Source: Streptomyces pristinaespiralis
Lineage (GTDB): Bacteria; Actinomycetota; Actinomycetes; Streptomycetales; Streptomycetaceae
Length of the DNA stretch: 64,000 nt
NCBI RefSeq assembly: GCF_001278075.1
Contig: NZ_CP011340.1
Span: 7,499,501 to 7,563,500 of the forward strand
Direction of reading: 5' to 3'
Translations under genes and position numbers: made by a program
The notes under the pieces: generated by a model
Database searches by the model: none
Seen by the model: only the letters and a program-made list of their open reading frames with translations
Told to the model about the DNA's origin: nothing
In this document: piece after piece, positions 33,333 to 40,139 of the stretch
Layout: each line of letters opens with the position of its first letter
Position numbering within the stretch: the first letter of the stretch is position 1

Positions 33333-34511
33333 ATGGTGATGGTCCGGCCGGAAGGGCCGGCCGTTTCCGGTGAACGAGGAGATTCAGGCTTCAGGGCGCT
33401 CAGAGCGGCCGTGCCTGCACTGCTCGCTTATTCCGCGATTCGTATTCTGTGTCTTGCGGTGCTCTATCTCTGGTCCTGGTTCACGGGGCGCGATGCGACC
33501 GATCTGCTTGCGCGGCGCTGGGATTCCCTGTGGTACGTCAGGGTCATTGAAGAAGGATACGGTTTCACTCTTCAGGCGCCGGACGGCAGAGTCCTTTCCA
33601 ACATGGCCTTCTTCCCTCTTCTGCCATGGCTCGAATCGCTGGTGTCGGCGGTCACGTCTTTGAGCCCCGCGCACGCGGGTCTTTTCATCAGTGCGGTCGC
33701 GTCCCTGGTTGCCGCTTACGGGATATTCACCGTCACGGAGCAGCTCTACGGGCCCAGGAGCGGCTTTTTCGCCGTTGTCCTCTGGGCGGTGCTGCCGGTC
33801 GGCATAGTCCAGTCGATGGCCTACAGCGAATCGCTGTTCGTGGCCCTGGCTGTCTGGTCGTTGCGGTGGTCCATGAACGGGGACTGGATGCGCGCCGGCG
33901 TCCTCGCTTCGCTCGCCGGCCTGACGCGTCCGGTCGGTCTGGCGGTCACCGCGGCGGTCTGGGCCGCGGCGCTCGTCCAGATATGGGCGACCTCCGACAA
34001 CCGGGACGGGGTCCGGCCGGCGGGCCGGATGGTTCTGGGCCTTTGCGTCGCCCCCTTGGGGGCCGTCGGCTACATACTGTGGGTCGGTCACCGGACGGGC
34101 ACGCCCTGGGGTTACCTCGATGTACAGGCCGAGTGGGGCAACGGTTTCGACGGCGGGCTGGCCTTCTCGAAATTCATCGCCGGTCTTCTCCTCGGTCCGT
34201 CATTCCTCGCGGGACTGGCCCTGCTCGCCGGTGTGTTCGCGATCGGATGGCTCTACAGAAGGACCATCATCGAGAAACAGCCCGTCGCGCTGACCGTTTA
34301 CTGCGGAGTGGTGGTGATCCTCGCGATCTGCGCCTCCGGGTATTTCGGCTCCAAGCCCCGCCTGCTGATTCCCGCCTTTCCGCTGCTCCTTCCTCTCGCC
34401 AACATGCTCAGCCGCGCCGCAGGGGCGAAGGCGGTGGGCATCGCCGGAACGGCCGCCCTGGTCGCGGCCGTCTACGGCGCCTTCTGGCTGAACGGGTCCG
34501 GGCCGCCATAG
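33333..34511 (+). CDS. Multi-pass membrane protein resembling PIG-V/GT39 mannosyltransferases
   Basis: A 392-residue protein with about nine to ten hydrophobic segments. LLARRWDSLWYVRVIEEGYGF (two blocks) resembles the first extracytoplasmic loop of PIG-V-type and GT-C glycosyltransferases, where a WDxxWY motif is characteristic. NMAFFPLLPWLESLVS, a LYGPRSGFFAVVLWAVLPVG block and AYSESLFVALAVWSLRW follow, the last also typical of this family. It may transfer a sugar, perhaps mannose from a polyprenyl donor, outside the membrane; this is inferred. The ATG is uncertain between 33333 and 33339. Codon use is more AT-rich than its neighbours, suggesting acquisition. Confidence 0.75.
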   Translation: MVMVRPEGPAVSGERGDSGFRALRAAVPALLAYSAIRILCLAVLYLWSWFTGRDATDLLARRWDSLWYVRVIEEGYGFTLQAPDGRVLSNMAFFPLLPWLESLVSAVTSLSPAHAGLFISAVASLVAAYGIFTVTEQLYGPRSGFFAVVLWAVLPVGIVQSMAYSESLFVALAVWSLRWSMNGDWMRAGVLASLAGLTRPVGLAVTAAVWAAALVQIWATSDNRDGVRPAGRMVLGLCVAPLGAVGYILWVGHRTGTPWGYLDVQAEWGNGFDGGLAFSKFIAGLLLGPSFLAGLALLAGVFAIGWLYRRTIIEKQPVALTVYCGVVVILAICASGYFGSKPRLLIPAFPLLLPLANMLSRAAGAKAVGIAGTAALVAAVYGAFWLNGSGPP

Positions 34512-34741
34512 CGCGCGACCGGCGGTGGCGAAGCGAGGAGTGGCCGGCATCGCCGCAGCCCTCAGTTGCTGCTGCCGACACGCTCACCGGTGAACATCTC
34601 CGAGAGGGGCAAGCGCCCTGATCGTGCGGAGCCGGGATGAGTTCCGCGGTCGTCGAAGGTCCACCCCCTTGGGCCGCCGGTGCGCGGCGGCCCCTGTCGG
34701 GGATCCGTCTCCCCGGGCACACGAGAGAAGGGAAGAGCAGC

Positions 34742-35215
34742 GTGACAGTGATCGTTGCGGGCAGGTTGTACGTGGATCCGATGGACCGGGACCGCTTCGT
34801 CGAGGGCCATCGCCCCATCGTTGAGGCGGCCCGCAGCCACCCAGGCTGCCTCGATCTGTCCATCTCACCCGACCCGATCGAGTCGGGACGGGTGAACAAC
34901 TTCGAGTGCTGGGAGTCGCAGGAGGCCCTCGACGCCTTCCGAGCGGTGGCCCCGCGCCCCTCCGCATCCGTCGAGATCAGGGACGCCCAGGTACTCAAGC
35001 ACGACGTCTCGCACACCGGTCCGCCCTTCGACTGGCGGCATCGCCCGGAGGAGGCCGCCCTCGCCGGTCGTGTGACCGCCCGGCGAGGGCGTTTCGGTGA
35101 GCCGGCGCCGGCCACGACCTGGCCGAACGAGACGGGCACCAAGGTGCCCGGACGGCCCGTGCGACGTCAGGTCCGCCGCACCGCCGGCACGACTCCGCAC
35201 CGCGCGCACAGCTGA
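34742..35215 (+). CDS. Antibiotic biosynthesis monooxygenase (ABM) domain protein
   Basis: A 157-residue protein whose first 100 residues form a ferredoxin-like ABM domain: VIVAGRLYVDPMDRDRFVEG, HPGCLDLSISPDPIESGRV, and FECWESQEALDAF. This dimeric fold is found in cofactor-free oxygenases and in haem-degrading or quinol-oxidising enzymes. The final 50 residues are Arg/Pro-rich and not part of the fold. They overlap the convergent gene at 35167 for 49 bases, so the C-terminal tail may be non-functional read-through. GTG 34742 has a GAAGGGAAGAG site. Substrate unknown. Confidence 0.75.
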   Translation: MTVIVAGRLYVDPMDRDRFVEGHRPIVEAARSHPGCLDLSISPDPIESGRVNNFECWESQEALDAFRAVAPRPSASVEIRDAQVLKHDVSHTGPPFDWRHRPEEAALAGRVTARRGRFGEPAPATTWPNETGTKVPGRPVRRQVRRTAGTTPHRAHS

Positions 35216-35724
35216 TGGATGCGGCCGCGAGCATCGTGCCAGGGCCTGGTGCCGTCCCCGCCGCCGCACACCCGGCACGCCGGCGTCGCACGCGTCCCGG
35301 CGGGCGGGGCCGGGGAGCGCAGTACCCGCTCGACCACCACCGCGAGCGGCTCGGTGGGATGAAAACGAGGGTCGGGGCAGTAGGCGATGTTCTGCCACCC
35401 GCGCTGCCAGGCGCGCCAGGACTCATCGGCCGCCACCTGTCGAAAGCCCCGCGCCTTGCTCGCTTCGCGCCTCGCGGCGAAGGCGCGCTCACTCTCGACC
35501 CACAACCGGCGCGCGTGGTGCAACTTCTCGACCGCGCGCACGAGCGACGCGGGATCCCTGTCCACAGGCGTCGGGATCCGCGCGCTGAGGCAGAGGTGGT
35601 GATACGTGGCCCGGAAGCCGTACGGGGAGAAGTGCACGAGGCACGACCGCAGGTTCGTATGCCGGACGCCCGCCGGCAGGCCCTCGTCGTGGACCCGTCG
35701 GCGGTGCGTGCTGAAGCTGCTCAT
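35167..35724 (-). CDS. Hypothetical protein with C-terminal zinc ribbon
   Basis: A protein of about 185 residues with no named domain that I recognise. It contains ARIPTPVDRDPASLVRAVEK, a Trp-rich helix (ESWRAWQRGWQNIAYCPDPRF, in two blocks) and a CRVCGGGDGTRPWHDARG and HQLCARCGVV end, which makes a plausible four-Cys zinc ribbon (CxxC and CxxC 17-20 residues apart). This is reminiscent of uncharacterised Streptomyces proteins. The start is uncertain: ATG 35724 is used; earlier in-frame ATGs at 35802 and 35847 lack a clear ribosome site. It is convergent and overlapping with the ABM gene. Confidence 0.6.
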   Translation of the reverse strand: MSSFSTHRRRVHDEGLPAGVRHTNLRSCLVHFSPYGFRATYHHLCLSARIPTPVDRDPASLVRAVEKLHHARRLWVESERAFAARREASKARGFRQVAADESWRAWQRGWQNIAYCPDPRFHPTEPLAVVVERVLRSPAPPAGTRATPACRVCGGGDGTRPWHDARGRIHQLCARCGVVPAVRRT

Positions 35725-35845
35725 CCACGGGACGTTATGGCCCGCGGCGAGGGTGCGGCACCTCACTTCTGCGGCCGGAGCGGGCGTCGGCCGGTCGGCC
35801 ATATCCCGTTGTCGGCACCCGGGGCGCGGCCATAGGGTCACCGTC

Positions 35846-36217
35846 ATGTCTGTACGTGTCCGTATGCGTCAAGCCCTGCCCCAAGCCATGCGCGCCCGCG
35901 ACAAGGTCGCGGTGAGCGCTCTGCGCGCCACGCTCGCGGCACTGGACAACGCGGAGGCGGTGCCCGCCGGATCCAGCGGTCTCCGTGGCTCGGCGGCCAT
36001 CGAGGAGTCACCGGTCGGCGCCGGCGCTACCGAGGTGGCGCGGCGGGAGCTGAGCGAGCACGACACCGCGGACATCGTGCGCGCCGAGATCGCCGAACGG
36101 CTGGAGGCCGCGGCGGAATTGACCGCGCCGGCACACGCGGACCGGGCCGAACGGCTCCGCGCGGAAGCTGCCGTGCTGCTCGCTTTCCTCGACGGCACCG
36201 GCTCCGGCGCCGCGTAG
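35846..36217 (+). CDS. GatB/YqeY-domain-like protein
   Basis: A 123-residue helical protein. MRQALPQAMRARDKVAVSAL and RATLAALDNAEAV resemble the N-terminal helices of YqeY/GatB-tail proteins, which are also found at the end of the Asp/Glu-tRNA amidotransferase B subunit. The later part, ELSEHDTADIVRAEIAERLEAA, fits as well. It lacks part of the usual 150-residue length. Function in YqeY proteins is not established; tRNA binding is suspected. It is divergent from the zinc-ribbon gene. Confidence 0.65.
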   Translation: MSVRVRMRQALPQAMRARDKVAVSALRATLAALDNAEAVPAGSSGLRGSAAIEESPVGAGATEVARRELSEHDTADIVRAEIAERLEAAAELTAPAHADRAERLRAEAAVLLAFLDGTGSGAA

Positions 36218-36562
36218 GGCCACGCCGGGCGGTCCCGCCCGGCCGTGCCGGACGCCGGCAGGCGCCCCGCCCGCCCCGTGGCGTTGCCGACGCCGGCAGG
36301 GACCGGAGACGTGCGGTCGCACCGGCGACCGCGGCTGCCGCTTCAAGGACCGGACGGCTACCGACGGCGCTGGTGTCCCGGCCCGCACAGCACAGCGGGC
36401 CGGCGCGCCCGATCGGCGGTCCCCCTCCGGGCCGCCGCGAGGGCCCCCGGCACAGGACTTGCGGTGCCACGGGGTGGCGGGACCCTGGAAGAGGCCGTGG
36501 GTGAACCGGCCCGGACGCACGCTGCGCGGCCGCCGGCAAGCGGGACCGGAGAGGACGACGTC
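36218..36562. other. 345-base intergenic region with a terminator-like hairpin
   Basis: It begins with an imperfect GC hairpin (about 36217-36250; GGCCACGCCGGGCG against CGCCCGGCCGTGCC) that probably ends the YqeY-like transcript. The remainder is GC-rich and contains frames in every register, none of which resembles a protein. It should contain the promoter of the alcohol dehydrogenase at 36563. Confidence 0.5.
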
Positions 36563-37633
36563 ATGAAGGCACTGGTGTTCCAAGGCCCGGGACAGACGTC
36601 CTGGCAGGACGTTCCGGACCCCGATCTCAAGGACGCCGCCGACGCGGTGATCCGCGTCGACGCCGTCACCATCTGCGGCACGGACCTCCACATCATCAAG
36701 GGAGACGTGCCCGAGGTGACGCCCGGCACGGTCCTGGGCCATGAAGCGGTCGGGGAGGTGGTGGAGGTCGGGAGCGAGGTGCGTACGGTCCGCCCCGGTG
36801 ACCGCGTGCTGGTCTCCTGCATCGCGGCGTGCGGCCGATGCGTCTTCTGCCGGGAGAACCGCTACGGACAGTGCCGCGGGGGCGGCGGATGGGTGCTCGG
36901 GCATCTGATCGACGGAACCCAGGCCGAGTACGTCCGCGTGCCCTTCGCGGACCTCTCGGTGCACCCGCTGCCCGGCGCTGTGACGAGTGAGGACGCCGTC
37001 CTGCTCGCCGACATCTTCCCCACCGGCTACGAGGTGGGCGTCCTCAACGGGCGGGTGCGGCCCGGCGACACCGTCGTGGTGGTCGGCGCCGGGCCGATCG
37101 GGCTCGCCACCATCGCCACGGCGCAGCTCTACAGCCCGGGGCGGATCATCGCGGTCGACCTCGCGGAATCCCGGCTCCAGGCGGCACGGGACATGGGCGC
37201 CGATGCCACCGTCGGTGCCGACGAAGGCCCGGAGGCACTGGTCGAGGACCTCACGGAAGGACTCGGAGCCGATGTCGTCGTCGAGGCGGTCGGCGTACCG
37301 GAGGCGTTCGAGCAGTGCACCCGGATGGTGCGCCCGGGAGGCCATGTCGCCAACGTGGGCGTGCACGGCAGGCCCGCGGCGCTGCATCTCGAGGAGCTGT
37401 GGATCAAGGACGTGACGATCACGACCGGACTCGTCGACACGCACTCCACGCCGATGCTGCTGCGCATGATGGCGGCCGGGAGGCTCCCGGCGGCGTCGGC
37501 GATGGTCACGCACCGCTTCGAACTCGGGCAGATGGAAGAGGCGTACGACGTCTTCGCACGCGCCACGGACACCGGCGCCCTCAAGGTCGTGCTCGGCGGC
37601 CCGCGCCACGACGAGGTCAGTGTGCCCGCCTAG
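36563..37633 (+). CDS. Zinc-dependent alcohol dehydrogenase
   Basis: A 356-residue medium-chain dehydrogenase. The catalytic zinc site is represented by ICGTDLHIIKGD and GHEAVGEVVEVG, the structural zinc lobe by CGRCVFCRENRYGQC, and the NAD(P) fold by VVVVGAGPIGLATIATAQL. The segment GLVDTHSTPMLLRMMAAGRL resembles a group of alcohol dehydrogenases acting on secondary or short alcohols, including isopropanol dehydrogenase. It is monocistronic or loosely linked to the alpha/beta hydrolase, which is convergent. Substrate unknown. Confidence 0.9.
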   Translation: MKALVFQGPGQTSWQDVPDPDLKDAADAVIRVDAVTICGTDLHIIKGDVPEVTPGTVLGHEAVGEVVEVGSEVRTVRPGDRVLVSCIAACGRCVFCRENRYGQCRGGGGWVLGHLIDGTQAEYVRVPFADLSVHPLPGAVTSEDAVLLADIFPTGYEVGVLNGRVRPGDTVVVVGAGPIGLATIATAQLYSPGRIIAVDLAESRLQAARDMGADATVGADEGPEALVEDLTEGLGADVVVEAVGVPEAFEQCTRMVRPGGHVANVGVHGRPAALHLEELWIKDVTITTGLVDTHSTPMLLRMMAAGRLPAASAMVTHRFELGQMEEAYDVFARATDTGALKVVLGGPRHDEVSVPA

Positions 37634-37665
37634 TCGGGGCGGGCCGGTGCACCGCCGTCCTGGTG

Positions 37666-38469
37666 TCACGGGCCGCTGTCGCCCGCGACCGGTCGCTGCT
37701 CCCCGTCCGCCAGCGCGGCCGCGGTGGCGCGGACGAAGGCTTCCGGATTGTCCAGCATGATGTTGTGCCCGCAATCCGGGATCGGCACGACGGCCACCCC
37801 CGCCTCGATCAGTTCCCCGGTCCCCCGGAGCGGGCCGTCGGCCTCGGGCAGCAGGTAGCTGCGGGGGATCTTGAGATCCAGCAGCAGTTCGCGCATGCCG
37901 GGGACGGTGCCGCGGGCGAGATGGACCGCGCTGCGGTGCAGGGCCTCGCGTCCGGCCAGGCGCATCGTGGACCACCAGTGCGGGCCCACCCGGTCGCGGA
38001 CCTCCGCCCAGCCGCCGGCGAGGAACTCCTGCTCGGAGTAGGCGGCGATGCCGCTGCTGCCACCGGAGCCGGGCCGGCTCGGTATCGGGTCGAGGTTGGC
38101 GTCGACGAGGACCAGGCGGGAGACCAGGTGCGGATGCCGGGCTGCCAGGACGACGGCCACCGAGCCGCCCATGCTGTGCGCGATCAGCTCGGCGCCGACG
38201 ACGCCCGCGGACGTCAGGGCCTGAGCGAGGGCATCGGCATGCGACTCGAGGGTGTAGTCGAAGTCGGTCGGCCGGTCGCTGATGCCATGACCGAGCAGGT
38301 CGATCAGCAGCGAACGACGTCCGGCAAGCGCGGGATGGACCGCGACTTCCGTGAAGTAGGCGGGCGACGTGGCGCCCAGACCGTGCACGTAGACACGGGG
38401 AGGTTCCTGCCCCGGCAGTTCGACCCAGCGGATCAGGTCACCCTCGGGGGTCGCGGCGGCACTGCGCAC
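37666..38469 (-). CDS. Alpha/beta-fold hydrolase
   Basis: A 267-residue hydrolase. RVYVHGLGATSPAYFTEVA gives the oxyanion region, LIAHSMGGSVAVVLAARHP carries the nucleophilic Ser, and the His is in PIPDCGHNIMLDNPEAFV. The Asp is likely in the loop before VVPIP. GTG 38469 is chosen because an AGGGAG site precedes it by six bases; upstream in-frame ATG codons lack a site. The family includes esterases and C-C hydrolases; no substrate can be deduced. The gene is convergent with the alcohol dehydrogenase. Confidence 0.85.
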   Translation of the reverse strand: MRSAAATPEGDLIRWVELPGQEPPRVYVHGLGATSPAYFTEVAVHPALAGRRSLLIDLLGHGISDRPTDFDYTLESHADALAQALTSAGVVGAELIAHSMGGSVAVVLAARHPHLVSRLVLVDANLDPIPSRPGSGGSSGIAAYSEQEFLAGGWAEVRDRVGPHWWSTMRLAGREALHRSAVHLARGTVPGMRELLLDLKIPRSYLLPEADGPLRGTGELIEAGVAVVPIPDCGHNIMLDNPEAFVRATAAALADGEQRPVAGDSGP

Positions 38470-38663
38470 GGTCTGCTCCCTGCAATCAAGATCGATGGAG
38501 AGAAGAGAGTAGCCACAGCGCCCGACTGCCGGTGACGGCCTGGGCAATCGTCTCGTCGAGCTCGCCCCTGGAAGTCGATGCGCATCGCGGTCGCCGAGCA
38601 ACCCCGGTCACGGGCACGGTGGCTCCGCCACCGGGCGCGGATGGTCACGGTGTGAGGCCGGTG

Positions 38664-39782
38664 TCATGCCCTCCGGGGGTGCCGGGGCGAGGCCGTTCCC
38701 GTCGCCGTGGTGAGACCGTCCCAGGGGCGTCGGCGTCCGCCGCTCACCGCGGCGATGCCGGTCTCGTCGTAGCGGGACGTCGCCAGGGACCAGGACAGGT
38801 TGCCGGCCATCACGTGGCGCATACCGTCCACGTAGTGGCTGACGTGCTCGCGTGACGGGGCGGGCACGCCCAGGTCGGCGAGCGTCCCGGGGAGGGAAGC
38901 GGCGAGCCGGGCGAAGCGCGCCGTCCGGGCGTTGGCGAGGGCCGTGATGTGCTCGACCGACTCCTCGAGCGTGCAGCCCTTGTGCTCACGCTCTATGACC
39001 ACGCTGTTGTTGATGTCGCCGGCCGCCAACTCCTTGACCAGCGAGACGATGTCGTTGACGAAGATCACCACATCGCCGGTGATCTCGCGCATCTCCCGCA
39101 GCGGAAAGGAACGGTAGAGCTCGTCGGGCAGGGCGTAACCGCCGCACCGCTCGGTGAAGTCGAGGCAGGGCTGCACCCCTATGGAGTGCCGCCGCACTTC
39201 GAGGAACTGCTCGAGGGAGGGCAGACGGTCGGCATTGCGATGGTGTGCCTCGCCCACATGGGCCGCGAGGTACGCCTGCCAGTGGTCACGGAATCGCAAC
39301 CGCCAGGCGTACGGGGCGCCGGCGGTGGACCGCAGCCAGATGTCCCGGAAGGCCCGGACCAGCGGCGTGTCCCGGACGTCGGCCGGCCGTGGCGCGCCGT
39401 CCGTCGTCATGGTCCCGACGAGTGCGTCCACGACGCCGCGGATCTCGTGGGGCCGGGTGCCCAGCCCGCCGTCGAACTGGTCGTCGAAGATGAAGAACCA
39501 GGCGTTGAAGTCGGCGGCCAGTTCGAGGTCGCCGGCCGAGGCGTCGGGGTAGAAGTACGCCATCAGCCGCTCAAGCCGCAGCGTGTCGTACTCGGCCGTC
39601 GCCTCGTCGCCCGTGAGCAGACCCGTCTCCTGCACCCACTGGAGCGTGTGCTGCCGGGCACGTTCCGCGTGGGGGTTCAGGCGCGCGGGGAACGGGATCC
39701 TGATGGCCGCGGTGCGCCGGGTGGGGTCCGAGGGGCTCGTGGGATCCGGAAGCCGGCGGCCGGAAGTCGTCTCGTGTGCCAT
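38664..39782 (-). CDS. Class I terpene synthase (probable sesquiterpene cyclase)
   Basis: A 372-residue terpene cyclase. The metal-binding motif DDQFD lies at residues 100-104 (FFIFDDQFDGG), and the NSE triad at residues 242-250 (NDIVSLVKE, with Asn242, Ser246, Glu250). Arg in LEVRRHS about 46 residues upstream of NSE matches the diphosphate sensor, and the C-terminal SRYDETG gives the RY pair. All catalytic elements are intact. It is expected to cyclise farnesyl diphosphate, but the product cannot be read from sequence. An AGGGGGG site precedes the ATG. It is divergent from a LAL regulator, suggesting pathway-specific control. No P450 gene is next to it. Confidence 0.9.
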   Translation of the reverse strand: MAHETTSGRRLPDPTSPSDPTRRTAAIRIPFPARLNPHAERARQHTLQWVQETGLLTGDEATAEYDTLRLERLMAYFYPDASAGDLELAADFNAWFFIFDDQFDGGLGTRPHEIRGVVDALVGTMTTDGAPRPADVRDTPLVRAFRDIWLRSTAGAPYAWRLRFRDHWQAYLAAHVGEAHHRNADRLPSLEQFLEVRRHSIGVQPCLDFTERCGGYALPDELYRSFPLREMREITGDVVIFVNDIVSLVKELAAGDINNSVVIEREHKGCTLEESVEHITALANARTARFARLAASLPGTLADLGVPAPSREHVSHYVDGMRHVMAGNLSWSLATSRYDETGIAAVSGGRRRPWDGLTTATGTASPRHPRRA

Positions 39783-40139
39783 GCGCCCCCCTGGGTGTAG
39801 CGGCGCGCAGGACCGGTTCGTGTGCGGGTCCGACACGTCCGAGTGCTCTTCCGAGACTAGGTGTTGCACCGGTGGAACGACCGTGGTCGGAGGTGGGGAC
39901 GGGGTGCGCGAACCGCGCACACCGCCACTTGTGCGCCCCCTCGGCGCGCCCCCTCGGACGGCGTGGGCGAGAGTACCCAAAATCGGCCACGCTGTACCGC
40001 GATCAGATCATCCTGAGAGAAAAAGCCGTGCGGAGGACTACACATCGTCCTCGCGTGCGTACGCTTTGCGCACCCGGGGAGTTGGGATCTCGGGACGGGG
40101 ACTCGGAACTCGGGACGACTCACGGTCGAGGGAACGGAC
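39783..40139. promoter_or_regulatory. 357-base divergent promoter region, terpene synthase/LAL regulator
   Basis: Two perfect direct repeats of GCGCCCCCTCGG occur at 39933-39944 and 39946-39957 (13-base period). An inverted repeat GTGCGCG-aac-CGCGCAC lies at 39904-39920. An AT-rich stretch (AAAATCGGCCACGCTG to TCATCCTGAGAGAAAAAG, about 39977-40026) may hold a promoter of the regulator gene. No gene is seen. The repeats are candidate LAL binding sites. Confidence 0.5.
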
